From the NCBI GenBank assembly GCA_000431835.1, contig HF987965.1:62001-126000 (forward strand): 64,000 bases of DNA. Direction: 5' to 3'. The stretch is from Succinatimonas sp. CAG:777 (GTDB taxonomy: Bacteria; Pseudomonadota; Gammaproteobacteria; Enterobacterales; Succinivibrionaceae). The notes beneath the pieces were generated by a model that did not search any database, was not told where the DNA came from, and was given only the letters and a program-made list of their open reading frames with translations. Of this stretch, positions 18,002-26,080 are shown one piece after another (the first letter of the stretch is position 1; each line of letters starts with the position of its first letter). The translations under genes and the position numbers were made by a program.

Positions 18002-18667
18002 ATGAAAAAAATAGGCGATACTGGTTCATTTAAAAATTTCTATGAAAATAATAGAATTTATATAGATAAAACAGAATATCTTTATAGAATGCTAGTAGAC
18101 AATCCTCTAGAAAGAATATTTGTCTCAAGGCCTCGCCGCTTTGGTAAATCTCTTACCCTAGATACTGTAGCAACTCTATTTGAATCAGGCGTCGAGCCCT
18201 ACTTTAAAGGCACCTGGATTTATGATAAATGGACAGAGCCTACTTATCCAGTATTTAGATTAAATCTGATTGAATATCCAAAGGATGACCTTATAGAATT
18301 TAAAAGACGACTCATCAAAGATATTTCAAACTTTGCGTTTTTAAACAAAGTAAAAAATTATTTTGAAGATTTCTCCCCAACTGGCTCACTAAAAAGTTTA
18401 TTAGAAGCATTAGCAATAGAGCACAGAAAAATAGTCCTTTTAATTGATGAATATGACTGTCAGCTAACAGCAAACATCAATAACAAAAAAATCTACGATT
18501 CTTTCCAAGAGTTTTTAAGAAAATTTTACGGAATAATCAAAGGCAAGTATGCCATAAGATTCTTAGGTGTGACGGGAGTAACAAGATTAAAAGATGTATC
18601 AATCTTTTCAGTTGGCTCTGATATCAACGATATCACTAATGACAGTGCCTATTCTCAGGTGTCGTAA
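18002..18667 (+). pseudogene. AAA-ATPase-like (PF09820-type) protein, truncated copy
   Basis: The product begins MKKIGDTGSFKNFYENN with the family opening 'iYIDKTEYLYRML'. It has RPRRFGKSLTLDT, YFKGTWIYDKW, the Walker-B-like LIDEYDCQL and a GVTRLKDVSIF segment. It stops abruptly after the segment that in the paralogue at 48651 reads SPYSQMIGF. The regulatory domain and the C-terminal PD-(D/E)XK nuclease are missing. Full members run above 500 aa. A TTG at 17984 is in frame but the ATG at 18002 is better. Confidence 0.75.
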
Positions 18668-19000
18668 CTCACCAATGATCTGGTGACCCTTCAATAGTAG
18701 CACGTTTAACTAAATGTTTCATAAGAATAAAAAAGAATATTTCGCCGTTGGGGTATCGGTCATAACTAAAAAGTGACTTAAAAAACATTAATTACGTAAA
18801 TTTTCATGCTGAAAGTACTGATACATCAATATCGCCGATCAAAATTATTTTTGAAATTTTGAATATCAGATTTTTCTAGTAGATTCAGATAGTTAAAGAG
18901 AGATTACAAGAAATTACAAAAGGGCATTTTTGCTACGGCGAAAAATCCGAAAAATAATATTTAAGATCTATGTATTAACTTTAATGGGGTCTATATAGGT
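18668..19000. other. Intergenic stretch with no gene
   Basis: About 330 bp between the truncated AAA-like gene and the DHH gene (convergent ends). No coding frame, CRISPR-like repeat or clear terminator is visible. TCACCA/TGGTGA inverted arms occur at about 18669–18687. It marks the left edge of the defence island. Confidence 0.5.
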
Positions 19001-19879
19001 CTAATGATTATGCTGTCCATTTATAGTTTCAGTCATTATCTTACAGATTTCTATATCTCTTAAAAAAGATCCTTGATAAGGACTTGCTATAATTCCTTTA
19101 TCAATATGACCTCCCCAACCAGGTTCTATTCTATTTAGCTTTTCTAAAATGATTTTTCCAAAGTGTAGGGTTTGTGGGGTAAAAGAAATTGATATCTTAT
19201 GAAGATTGTCATTGATAGCTATAGAAATATCTGCTCCATTTCTTTTTAAAAGACCGTGAATGCCTGTCAATTCAGAACGCAAAAGCATTACTTGGTATCC
19301 TTCTATACAGAATGTCTTTGCTTTGCATAATTCATCAGATAAAAGCTGCTTCATTGTAGATTTTGCATTTGCATATCTTTTGAAGTTATCTGAAAAAAGA
19401 GGAATATTCCATACAGTGTTTAGTAGGTAATCTGAAGAGAAAATTGCTTTTATAAGCTCGTATCCTTTAGTAAATCTCTCATTTTCATCATTGTAAAGAT
19501 ATAGCATGCCACTAAACAGAGATGAAACAGAATAGCTTGATTTGTTTAAAGGCAAAGGAGTGTTGCAGAGTCTAGTATTAGTATCTATGTAAGACACATG
19601 ATCTACAAATTGAAGTAAGCTTTCAGGCGCTCCTATCATATTAAATGCTTGTACAGTGGCGCATGGCAAATCATCATTTTCGTGATGATCATAATTGTTG
19701 AGCGTGCAAAGTCCATCGCCTCCACATTCAATGCACAGGATACTACTATCTTTTAAATCGCTGTCCGAAGCTTTATTTTCTAACCGTTTGATCTGTAGGT
19801 TATCAAGACAATCTGTAAGCATCGCTGCGGTGCTTACTGTATCAAGATCTGCTTTTAGAAAATTTATTTGTTTTATCAT
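19001..19879 (-). CDS. DHH-superfamily phosphoesterase next to cas6
   Basis: The protein has 292 aa. The N-terminal motif is LKADLDTVSTAAML (aspartates at 11 and 13, without the usual histidine). The DHH motif is NNYDHHEND (64–66), followed by FVDHVSYID (92–99). The C-terminal glycine motif GWGGHIDKGIIASP resembles DHHA1. The family hydrolyses phosphodiester or phosphoanhydride bonds, for example c-di-AMP, nanoRNA and polyphosphate, with Mn2+. It is divergent from cas6 across 102 bp, so a role in removing cyclic or linear oligoadenylate is attractive but only inferred. An exopolyphosphatase-related protein is the alternative. Confidence 0.65.
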   Translation of the reverse strand: MIKQINFLKADLDTVSTAAMLTDCLDNLQIKRLENKASDSDLKDSSILCIECGGDGLCTLNNYDHHENDDLPCATVQAFNMIGAPESLLQFVDHVSYIDTNTRLCNTPLPLNKSSYSVSSLFSGMLYLYNDENERFTKGYELIKAIFSSDYLLNTVWNIPLFSDNFKRYANAKSTMKQLLSDELCKAKTFCIEGYQVMLLRSELTGIHGLLKRNGADISIAINDNLHKISISFTPQTLHFGKIILEKLNRIEPGWGGHIDKGIIASPYQGSFLRDIEICKIMTETINGQHNH

Positions 19880-19981
19880 TTTTTATAATAGAATTTTATA
19901 AATGGAACACAGATTTAAAAAATGCAATCAAGTATGCTGTTGAGTATATAGACGAAGATAATACCTTTGTAAGGCTTTTCA

Positions 19982-20860
19982 ATGGACATTATATACATAG
20001 CAGATTTGGATTTTATTGCCAAAAGGGAAATAAAGTCATTACCTCCATTTCATGGTGCTAGATTTAGTGCATTCTTAAGATTTGCCTGTAGAAAGGCAAA
20101 TATAAAGCTAGATGAATGTGCCCATGCTTTATTACCCTTTAGGAGTGGCACAAGACATATTCATATAGGAGAGCATCTGCGCTTACGTTTGCTGTTAAAT
20201 GAATATGGAAAAGAAAAGCTTCCTTATCTTTGCAATGCTATCTTTTCAACAAATGAGCTGGGTGAATTCAATTCAGAATCTTTGCAGTTAGTATCTGTAA
20301 TTGACGCTGTCGTAAATAAAATAGTAAATTTCATTCCTAATAAAGGTTTTGACTTAACTCAATTCTGTTTTGAATCTTTAAAAAGAGAAACAGAATACCT
20401 TTTGAACCTTGATTCATTTACTTTAAATTTTTTCACACCTTTACGTCTTCCTCTACCTCCAGGTGTACGAGTTGTAAATGCATCTGATTATGAAAAATTG
20501 TGTAAGCAAGATTTCTTTTATAGCTTTGAAAATGCATTGTTCCACATTTTAAATTCATTAAAGCATTTAGGAGAACTTGCTGTAGATTTATCTGATATTG
20601 ATAAGCTACCAGAAGTGGTTGAATGCAATACAGAGTGGGCTGATGTAAGGTACAGCAAAACTAGACAAATCCCATTAGGAGGAATAGTAGGAGATATTAA
20701 ATATGAAGGAAAATTACCTTCATATGAGTTAGCTCTAAGGTTAGTAGCCGGTCAATATACAGGCTTAGGCAGAAACCAGAGATTTGGTTTAGGCTTTTAC
20801 AAGATTCCTGAATTAGAAATTGTAAGAAGTATTTATATGCCAACAAATACGAGAAAGTAA
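19982..20860 (+). CDS. cas6: CRISPR pre-crRNA endoribonuclease Cas6
   Basis: The protein has 292 aa with two RAMP-type ferredoxin folds. The C-terminal glycine-rich loop is YTGLGRNQRFGLGFYKI, preceded by GGIVGDIKYEG; both are Cas6 signatures. FHGARFSAFLR near the N terminus fits the first RAMP fold. Histidines in the N-terminal half (GTRHIHIGEH) are candidate catalytic residues. It ends 8 bp before the CARF/AAA+ regulator gene, so the two form an operon that converges on the effector operon. Its presence implies CRISPR RNAs, although no array is in the window. Confidence 0.8.
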   Translation: MDIIYIADLDFIAKREIKSLPPFHGARFSAFLRFACRKANIKLDECAHALLPFRSGTRHIHIGEHLRLRLLLNEYGKEKLPYLCNAIFSTNELGEFNSESLQLVSVIDAVVNKIVNFIPNKGFDLTQFCFESLKRETEYLLNLDSFTLNFFTPLRLPLPPGVRVVNASDYEKLCKQDFFYSFENALFHILNSLKHLGELAVDLSDIDKLPEVVECNTEWADVRYSKTRQIPLGGIVGDIKYEGKLPSYELALRLVAGQYTGLGRNQRFGLGFYKIPELEIVRSIYMPTNTRK

Positions 20861-20868
20861 GAGATGTG

Positions 20869-22482
20869 ATGATGGAAAAAGAAAAAAAAGAAGAGTTACC
20901 AATCGTCGTTTCATGGGTAGGATCTACAGATATCCAACGCATGAGAAAGTGGATGAATTATGAATTTCTAAAGGATAAATCACCTGAAGAAAAGGAAAAA
21001 TACGAAATCCAGTTTAAAGAATCAAGAACCTCTCCTGAGCCCGAAGAAAACAGGAAAAATGGTCCAATCAGAACCATTACTGATGACATAAAAACTCAAA
21101 AAATCTACTTACTCTGTTCTAAAGAATTTTCAAAATACAAAGACGATATTGAGGTTTGGGTAAAAAGGGGAAATAAATCTCCTGTTCATGTAATTGAAAC
21201 AGAAGTTAATGATCCAACTTCTTATGAAGAGATTTTAAAAGCCTTAATCAAATTTCATGACGACTATTTTGATGAAAAAAAGCCATCTCTGTATTACTTT
21301 AATATAACTCCTGGAACTCCTGCTATGCAGGCTATGACCCTGTTCTTAGCTGGTAGCAGATTTATAGGATCAAAGTTCTATGCAACGAGAGATCCAAGGT
21401 ATGCTTCAAAGGATAATCGCTACTATTATCCGGTTCATGTTCCTTATACCTTACCATCTGCATTAACAACTCCTACATCTTCTACAAGTACCACAATTGA
21501 TTATGATATTCGTCAGGATGTTCTTACACACTACGCAATATATCCGTCAATTACTATTCTCTTAACTGGTGAATCTGGTGTTGGTAAAACTGAGTTTGCT
21601 AAAGAAATTCATAATGCGCAAAAAGATAGTAAACCAGACAATTTCATTTATGTAAACTGTGCTGAAATTGCAACCGATCCAAGTACCTTTAGTGTGGAAC
21701 TCTTTGGAGCAAATAAAGGTGCCTATACCGGATTAACAAGTAACAGAACAGGTAAATTTGAACTGGCTCAAGGTGGAACCTTATTCTTAGATGAAATCGG
21801 TGAAATTCCTTTTTCAATGCAGTCAATTCTCTTAAATGCAATACAAAATAAAGAAATTCGTAAATTTAATGACAATAAGATCATCAAATTGAAGAATGTG
21901 AGAATTATCTCTGCAACCAATAAAGATCTGATAAAAGCTGTAGAAAAAGGTGAGTTCAGAGAAGATCTTTATTACAGAATTGCCATGTGCTGCGTTCCTT
22001 TAAAGCCATTAAGAGAAATAGCTGAAACAGATGAGACATCTTTTAAAAAATTGCTTGATGATACTTTAGAAAATATCGTAAAAGAGATCCCTGATTTTAA
22101 AGATTATGCAAAGGTAGATGATGTAGCCTATGAATTTATTAAAAATCAGAACTGGCCTGGTAATTTAAGACAGTTGCATCATGTCTTATTGTTATCATGT
22201 GTTGATGCAGTTCAAAGTAAAGCGGGAAAAATTACTAAAGCTGTTATAGAAAAACAGTTATCAAGAATGATTATGCCATCTTCAAAAGTTGAAGAGGTAA
22301 GACCATCTGAAGATCCTGACTTTATTCCATCAAATCTTGAAGAATGGCTTTTAAATAAAAAGATTGAGTTTGTTAAAAAGGCATTAGCAAAAGCAAAAGA
22401 TAATGTGTCTACAGCAAAAGATATTTTAGGCTGTGACTATCAGAATCTAAATAACTTTGTGAAGAAGCACAATCTTAAGTGA
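20869..22482 (+). CDS. CARF-like + sigma-54 activator AAA+ + Fis-HTH regulator
   Basis: The protein has 537 aa from the ATG at 20869. Residues 10–195 look like a Rossmann/CARF sensor: IVVSWVGST (strand 1), KIYLLCSKE, VHVIETEVNDP and the signature YFNITPGTPAMQAM (about 143–156). Residues 212–440 are a bacterial enhancer-binding AAA+ domain with Walker A GESGVGKT (234–241), the sigma-54 contact loop GAYTGL (284–289), Walker B GGTLFLDE, and REDLYYRIA. The C terminus (about 505–537) is a Fis-type HTH, DNVSTAKDILGCDYQNLNNF. It differs from RtcR at the N terminus and has no rtcBA neighbours. The inferred role is cyclic-oligoadenylate-dependent transcription activation. Confidence 0.85.
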   Translation: MMEKEKKEELPIVVSWVGSTDIQRMRKWMNYEFLKDKSPEEKEKYEIQFKESRTSPEPEENRKNGPIRTITDDIKTQKIYLLCSKEFSKYKDDIEVWVKRGNKSPVHVIETEVNDPTSYEEILKALIKFHDDYFDEKKPSLYYFNITPGTPAMQAMTLFLAGSRFIGSKFYATRDPRYASKDNRYYYPVHVPYTLPSALTTPTSSTSTTIDYDIRQDVLTHYAIYPSITILLTGESGVGKTEFAKEIHNAQKDSKPDNFIYVNCAEIATDPSTFSVELFGANKGAYTGLTSNRTGKFELAQGGTLFLDEIGEIPFSMQSILLNAIQNKEIRKFNDNKIIKLKNVRIISATNKDLIKAVEKGEFREDLYYRIAMCCVPLKPLREIAETDETSFKKLLDDTLENIVKEIPDFKDYAKVDDVAYEFIKNQNWPGNLRQLHHVLLLSCVDAVQSKAGKITKAVIEKQLSRMIMPSSKVEEVRPSEDPDFIPSNLEEWLLNKKIEFVKKALAKAKDNVSTAKDILGCDYQNLNNFVKKHNLK

Positions 22483-22513
22483 TTGCTAAACTTGGACTTG
22501 TTTAAATAAATGA

Positions 22514-22534
22514 GGGTAGGCACATTGCCTACCC
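22514..22534. terminator. Bidirectional hairpin between the two converging operons
   Basis: GGGTAGGCA, loop CAT and TGCCTACCC form a perfect 9-bp stem. It lies 32 bp after the regulator stop codon and 10 bp after the last effector gene on the other strand. T-tracts are short on both sides. Confidence 0.8.
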
Positions 22535-22543
22535 ATAAAGCAG

Positions 22544-24202
22544 TTAATTCTCTTTTCTACAATTTCCTTTTGCTACACTTATAGGATCAAGTAACATTGC
22601 TTTGCTCTTAGCAAAGTTAGGATCTCCATCTTTAGCTTCAAGTGGCATTGTCTTTGTTAACTCGTTGTTAGGCTTATTCTTAAAATCAGTCATAGCGTAA
22701 TATTCTTTTACGTATTTCTGATCATCAAAAGAAGTCTCATTCTTCATTAGAGCATGCTGCTCAAAAGCTTGAACTGCTTTATCAAGCTCTTCTTTAGAAA
22801 GAGAATTTGTTTCTTTACCTAAAATTCTGTCTCTTAGGCTCAGGTATTTGTTAGAAACATCTTTGATATCAGTTTTTACGATATCGATTTCTACAGAACC
22901 AAAGCCGACAGACTTTCCTGCACCAAGTTTTAAAGCATGACCTTCCTTTTGGGTTAGGACCTTGAGAATTACACCTAATTCAGTAGCATTTACCTTATCA
23001 AGGTGAACAACAAAACTTGCCTCAGAACCTTTTTCAATTGGCTTTAAGTTTGAAGCTACTTTTTGATTTTTAATTTCCTTTTGTTTTTCAGGATCTCTAT
23101 GCCAATAGAACTTTCTTCCTCTTAAAGAGGAACCTCTGTCATTGTAATTAGAAAGGTCGTCAGCTTTATTACCTTGTGGTTTGTTAACCTTAGGCTGATA
23201 CAGGTAATGAAGTAAATCAGTAGCATGAGGAGAACCTAAAATACAGGTTAATTCATCAGCTTTGCTAACACTGAATTTTGAGAAATAGGCAGGCTCAACT
23301 GAAACTTTTCCCTTATAAGCCTCTTCCTTGTTAGCACAGCCGAAAAGATGTAATGCAAAATCTGTATCACGGTTTTTCTCTGCTGTAAACAAATCTCGAG
23401 CTAATTCCTGTGGGGTAAATGCATATCCGATTCTAAAATATCGAGCAACACCTACAGCATGAATTTTATTTTTATCGTTATTTTCTACTGTATAGAAAAT
23501 TCTTCCGCCAATGCCGTCTTCCATTGCCTTTTTCTCATCTTTCCAATGTGATTTTTGGAATTCTGTCATCTGTAAGAAGAAATCTTTCATAACCTCAGGA
23601 GGAACATCTAAAGGTACTTTTGATCTGGTTCCAAACATATAAGCCTTGGTCTTTTTAGCAATAGGACCAGTCTTGTATGCTCCTGGAGTGTTTTCATCTA
23701 CACGTGTGATTGTGGCCGGATAGATTTGGTATCTAGAACCATCTTTTACTATATAGCCACCAAGAATAGGCTCTTTCTTCTGAGTATCAGGAAAGTTTCC
23801 TCTTTCTTTGTAATCGCCACTTTTTGTACCTGTTACATTACGGTAAAAAAGCTTTTTATCATTTATGATTGAAATAAATGATCTTGATAGAGCTTCAACA
23901 TGGCTTCTTAGCATTCCTTTTAGAGAGCTGCCTGGAATTACTAATTTTCCATTATTGAGTTTAAAGAACTCTCTTTTGGTAGGACCATCTTTGCTTTTCT
24001 CTTTAGAATCAGTAGCACCAGCCACAAGAAGAGGAGTTAAAGCTTTTAATGAACAGGTTATGGTTCCTGAGTAAAGCTCATTATCCTCAGATGGTTTTAA
24101 TAGGTTTTTAGCATCATAAGGTACGAAATTATATGGAGCTGTAGCGTATTTGTCAGTGTACTGATATTTATCGCCGTTCTTTCTGTTTGAATCGTAGACC
24201 AT
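22544..24202 (-). CDS. Type III RAMP (Csm3/Csm5-like Cas7-group) effector subunit
   Basis: The protein has 552 aa from the ATG at 24202. AGGGAG lies just upstream, and the ATG starts 1 bp after the csx19 stop codon; a longer in-frame start at 24238 would overlap csx19. The first ferredoxin fold has TITCSLKALTPLLVAGAT, LVIPGSSLKGMLRSHVEALSR and, later, the glycine loop KLGAGKSVGFGSVEI. The long middle insertion resembles large Csm5/Cas7-type subunits. It is the last gene of the effector operon. The exact subunit name is uncertain. Confidence 0.7.
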   Translation of the reverse strand: MVYDSNRKNGDKYQYTDKYATAPYNFVPYDAKNLLKPSEDNELYSGTITCSLKALTPLLVAGATDSKEKSKDGPTKREFFKLNNGKLVIPGSSLKGMLRSHVEALSRSFISIINDKKLFYRNVTGTKSGDYKERGNFPDTQKKEPILGGYIVKDGSRYQIYPATITRVDENTPGAYKTGPIAKKTKAYMFGTRSKVPLDVPPEVMKDFFLQMTEFQKSHWKDEKKAMEDGIGGRIFYTVENNDKNKIHAVGVARYFRIGYAFTPQELARDLFTAEKNRDTDFALHLFGCANKEEAYKGKVSVEPAYFSKFSVSKADELTCILGSPHATDLLHYLYQPKVNKPQGNKADDLSNYNDRGSSLRGRKFYWHRDPEKQKEIKNQKVASNLKPIEKGSEASFVVHLDKVNATELGVILKVLTQKEGHALKLGAGKSVGFGSVEIDIVKTDIKDVSNKYLSLRDRILGKETNSLSKEELDKAVQAFEQHALMKNETSFDDQKYVKEYYAMTDFKNKPNNELTKTMPLEAKDGDPNFAKSKAMLLDPISVAKGNCRKEN

Positions 24203-24203
24203 A

Positions 24204-24656
24204 CTATTCTCCCTTTTCATATCCACAAAGACGATCAAATTCTTTTACAGGCATTCCATCATCGTTGAATTTGAAATATTCTTTGTTTTTAATCTTGTTG
24301 TAACCAGCTTGTGAGATTGCTTTATTAACTAGAGCTTTTCTTAGTAAATAACCAGTCTCTCTTGTATAAGCTTTTTCAGATGATGTTTCATCATCAGTGA
24401 TACTTCTATATGAGAAAGCTCCATTACAACTCTCAGCACTGAATTCAGCCTTATCAGAAAAAACTTTTACAGATATTAGTTTATTTAACTTATCTTCTGT
24501 AAGTTCTGATACCTTGCCCGACAAATACTCTCTAGGAGTTTCAAGTAAGAAATAATCATCAGACACAAAAGCTGTCTGTATTTTGTTTAAGATCTCTTTA
24601 GTAGAACTTAAATCACCAGTTTCTAATCTGTAACCTGTTTCTTTTAATTCTGTCAT
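24204..24656 (-). CDS. csx19: Csx19-like type III-D small subunit
   Basis: The protein has 150 aa. Position in the operon (between Cas7-type subunits) and the central block SVKVFSDKAEFSAES ... GAFSYRSITDDE resemble what I recall of Csx19 ('Fxx(R/K)AE ... R.I.D'). There is no ferredoxin-fold glycine loop, so it is not another RAMP. Its ATG overlaps the preceding stop codon (ATGA). Csx19 is diagnostic of subtype III-D, but the assignment here is based on weak similarity. A divergent Cas11-like small subunit is the alternative. Confidence 0.5.
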   Translation of the reverse strand: MTELKETGYRLETGDLSSTKEILNKIQTAFVSDDYFLLETPREYLSGKVSELTEDKLNKLISVKVFSDKAEFSAESCNGAFSYRSITDDETSSEKAYTRETGYLLRKALVNKAISQAGYNKIKNKEYFKFNDDGMPVKEFDRLCGYEKGE

Positions 24657-26077
24657 TTAATTAGCTCTCCATCGAGATCGTCTAACCACTGATTTAATTG
24701 TGCTTGATCCTTTACATTAAGGTGGTCTTTTCCATGACTTACTTTTGCCTCAACATTCTGTAATGCTGTAAGAATGCCTTTATCAAGATCTTTAATTCTT
24801 ACAACACCGTTGCCTCTATTAGTACCACCACCAATAGGAGCATCTCCTGTGCAAATATCAAGCAGAGCATGCATTAGAACAGCTGTTTGCAAAGCAGTCA
24901 GAGCAGTAAATTCAATTTCTGTTTTTAAAAGTAAGCCCGATTCCCAAACAGGAGCTTCATCAAATAGAGCTCCATCAATAGCGCCACCTGTGAATCTGTC
25001 GATAGCCACATGCTGAACATGTTGTGCTTTATCAACATCAAGGTAGATATCTGAGCACTTGATGTGTCCTGCGCTGCCATTTTTGCCAGATACTGAACCG
25101 AAAATGCTGTTTAACTCATCATTCTGTTCATTGTCTTTATTAAGAGCTTTTAGAATGTCAAAGACTCTATGGCGAATTACACCTCTTAATGAAGAGCCAG
25201 GAATTGTGTATTTATAAATGTAATCCTTTTTCTTTTCATCAAGTATTGGTGTCATCAGGCACACCATGTCAACTTCAGAGTCTTTGGTGTTTGTACCACC
25301 AACCAAGATAGGACCGTTGCTTACTAGAGGTAAAATAAGTTTACCTGTATAAAGAGAATCATCTTTTGAAGTTAGATCTTCAACTTTTAGTAACTCTACA
25401 CTGTGACCTTCGTTATCAGAAAATTTAGGTGCATAAGATAGATTTAAATACGTCTCTAAATCATCTTTGTTCTTAAGATTTAGTTCTTTAACTTCAGCAT
25501 AGGTGCAGACAACTTTTCCATAGCCACTAACTGTTTTACCACCAAAGGTAATGAGTCCTTGCTTGATTGCTGAACATAGCTTTAAAAAAGCATCACTCTT
25601 ATCAGCATTCAACTCTTCGTTCCAGCCGTCAAGCTTTAATTCGATAGCAAATTTGACACCAGGAGGTACGATTTCTTCATCGTACTTGCCACCATCAGTT
25701 GCAGTTCCTTTTTCAAGATCAATATTTACATGATCTCTTACAAAAGGACCAACGCCAAAGCCGATGTCTTTTCCTGATGCGATCTTTTTGAATGCAAAAT
25801 CATCATCGAAATCTAGTAGTGATGCATCAGAACACCATACAAGAGAAGCACTTTGATCTAATGAGGAAAAGTTTCTATTTTGGTGACCAAATAGAATATC
25901 TTCAAGTTCTGGTTCTGCATCTTTGATGTAACTTCTTAGAATACCAGCAACAGAGCTTCCTTGAATTCTCCAAAGACCATAAGAATCTCTGTTTACAGGC
26001 TGATCAAGGCTAGGATCTGAACCTCCACCGCAATGTAGAGGTGTTTTAGTTTGAAGGATAAATCTTGCAATATACAT
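24653..26077 (-). CDS. Fused double Csm3-like (Cas7-Cas7) effector subunit
   Basis: The protein has 474 aa with two RAMP units in tandem. Unit 1 (about 1–215) has TPLHCGGGSD, candidate catalytic Asp in PSLDQPVNRDS, IQGSSVAGILR and GKTVSGYGKV. Unit 2 (about 240–460) has GPILVGGTNTKDSEVD, YTIPGSSLRGVIRH, AIDRFTGGAIDGALF and GGGTNRGNGVVRI. Csm3 aspartates at these positions cut target RNA every 6 nt. It is coupled to Csx19 by a 4-bp overlap and sits 3 bp after csx10. Confidence 0.78.
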   Translation of the reverse strand: MYIARFILQTKTPLHCGGGSDPSLDQPVNRDSYGLWRIQGSSVAGILRSYIKDAEPELEDILFGHQNRNFSSLDQSASLVWCSDASLLDFDDDFAFKKIASGKDIGFGVGPFVRDHVNIDLEKGTATDGGKYDEEIVPPGVKFAIELKLDGWNEELNADKSDAFLKLCSAIKQGLITFGGKTVSGYGKVVCTYAEVKELNLKNKDDLETYLNLSYAPKFSDNEGHSVELLKVEDLTSKDDSLYTGKLILPLVSNGPILVGGTNTKDSEVDMVCLMTPILDEKKKDYIYKYTIPGSSLRGVIRHRVFDILKALNKDNEQNDELNSIFGSVSGKNGSAGHIKCSDIYLDVDKAQHVQHVAIDRFTGGAIDGALFDEAPVWESGLLLKTEIEFTALTALQTAVLMHALLDICTGDAPIGGGTNRGNGVVRIKDLDKGILTALQNVEAKVSHGKDHLNVKDQAQLNQWLDDLDGELIK

Positions 26078-26080
26078 TTG

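Noticed and set aside
19905..19981. Peptide-like frame (KWNTDLKNAIKYAVEYIDED) just before cas6
   Set aside because: No start codon, and it runs into cas6 in another frame; at best a remnant of a lost gene.
20869..22482. Assignment as RtcR, the RNA-repair regulator
   Set aside because: The N-terminal domain lacks RtcR-like sequence and no rtcA/rtcB is nearby; the cas context is better explained by a different CARF activator.
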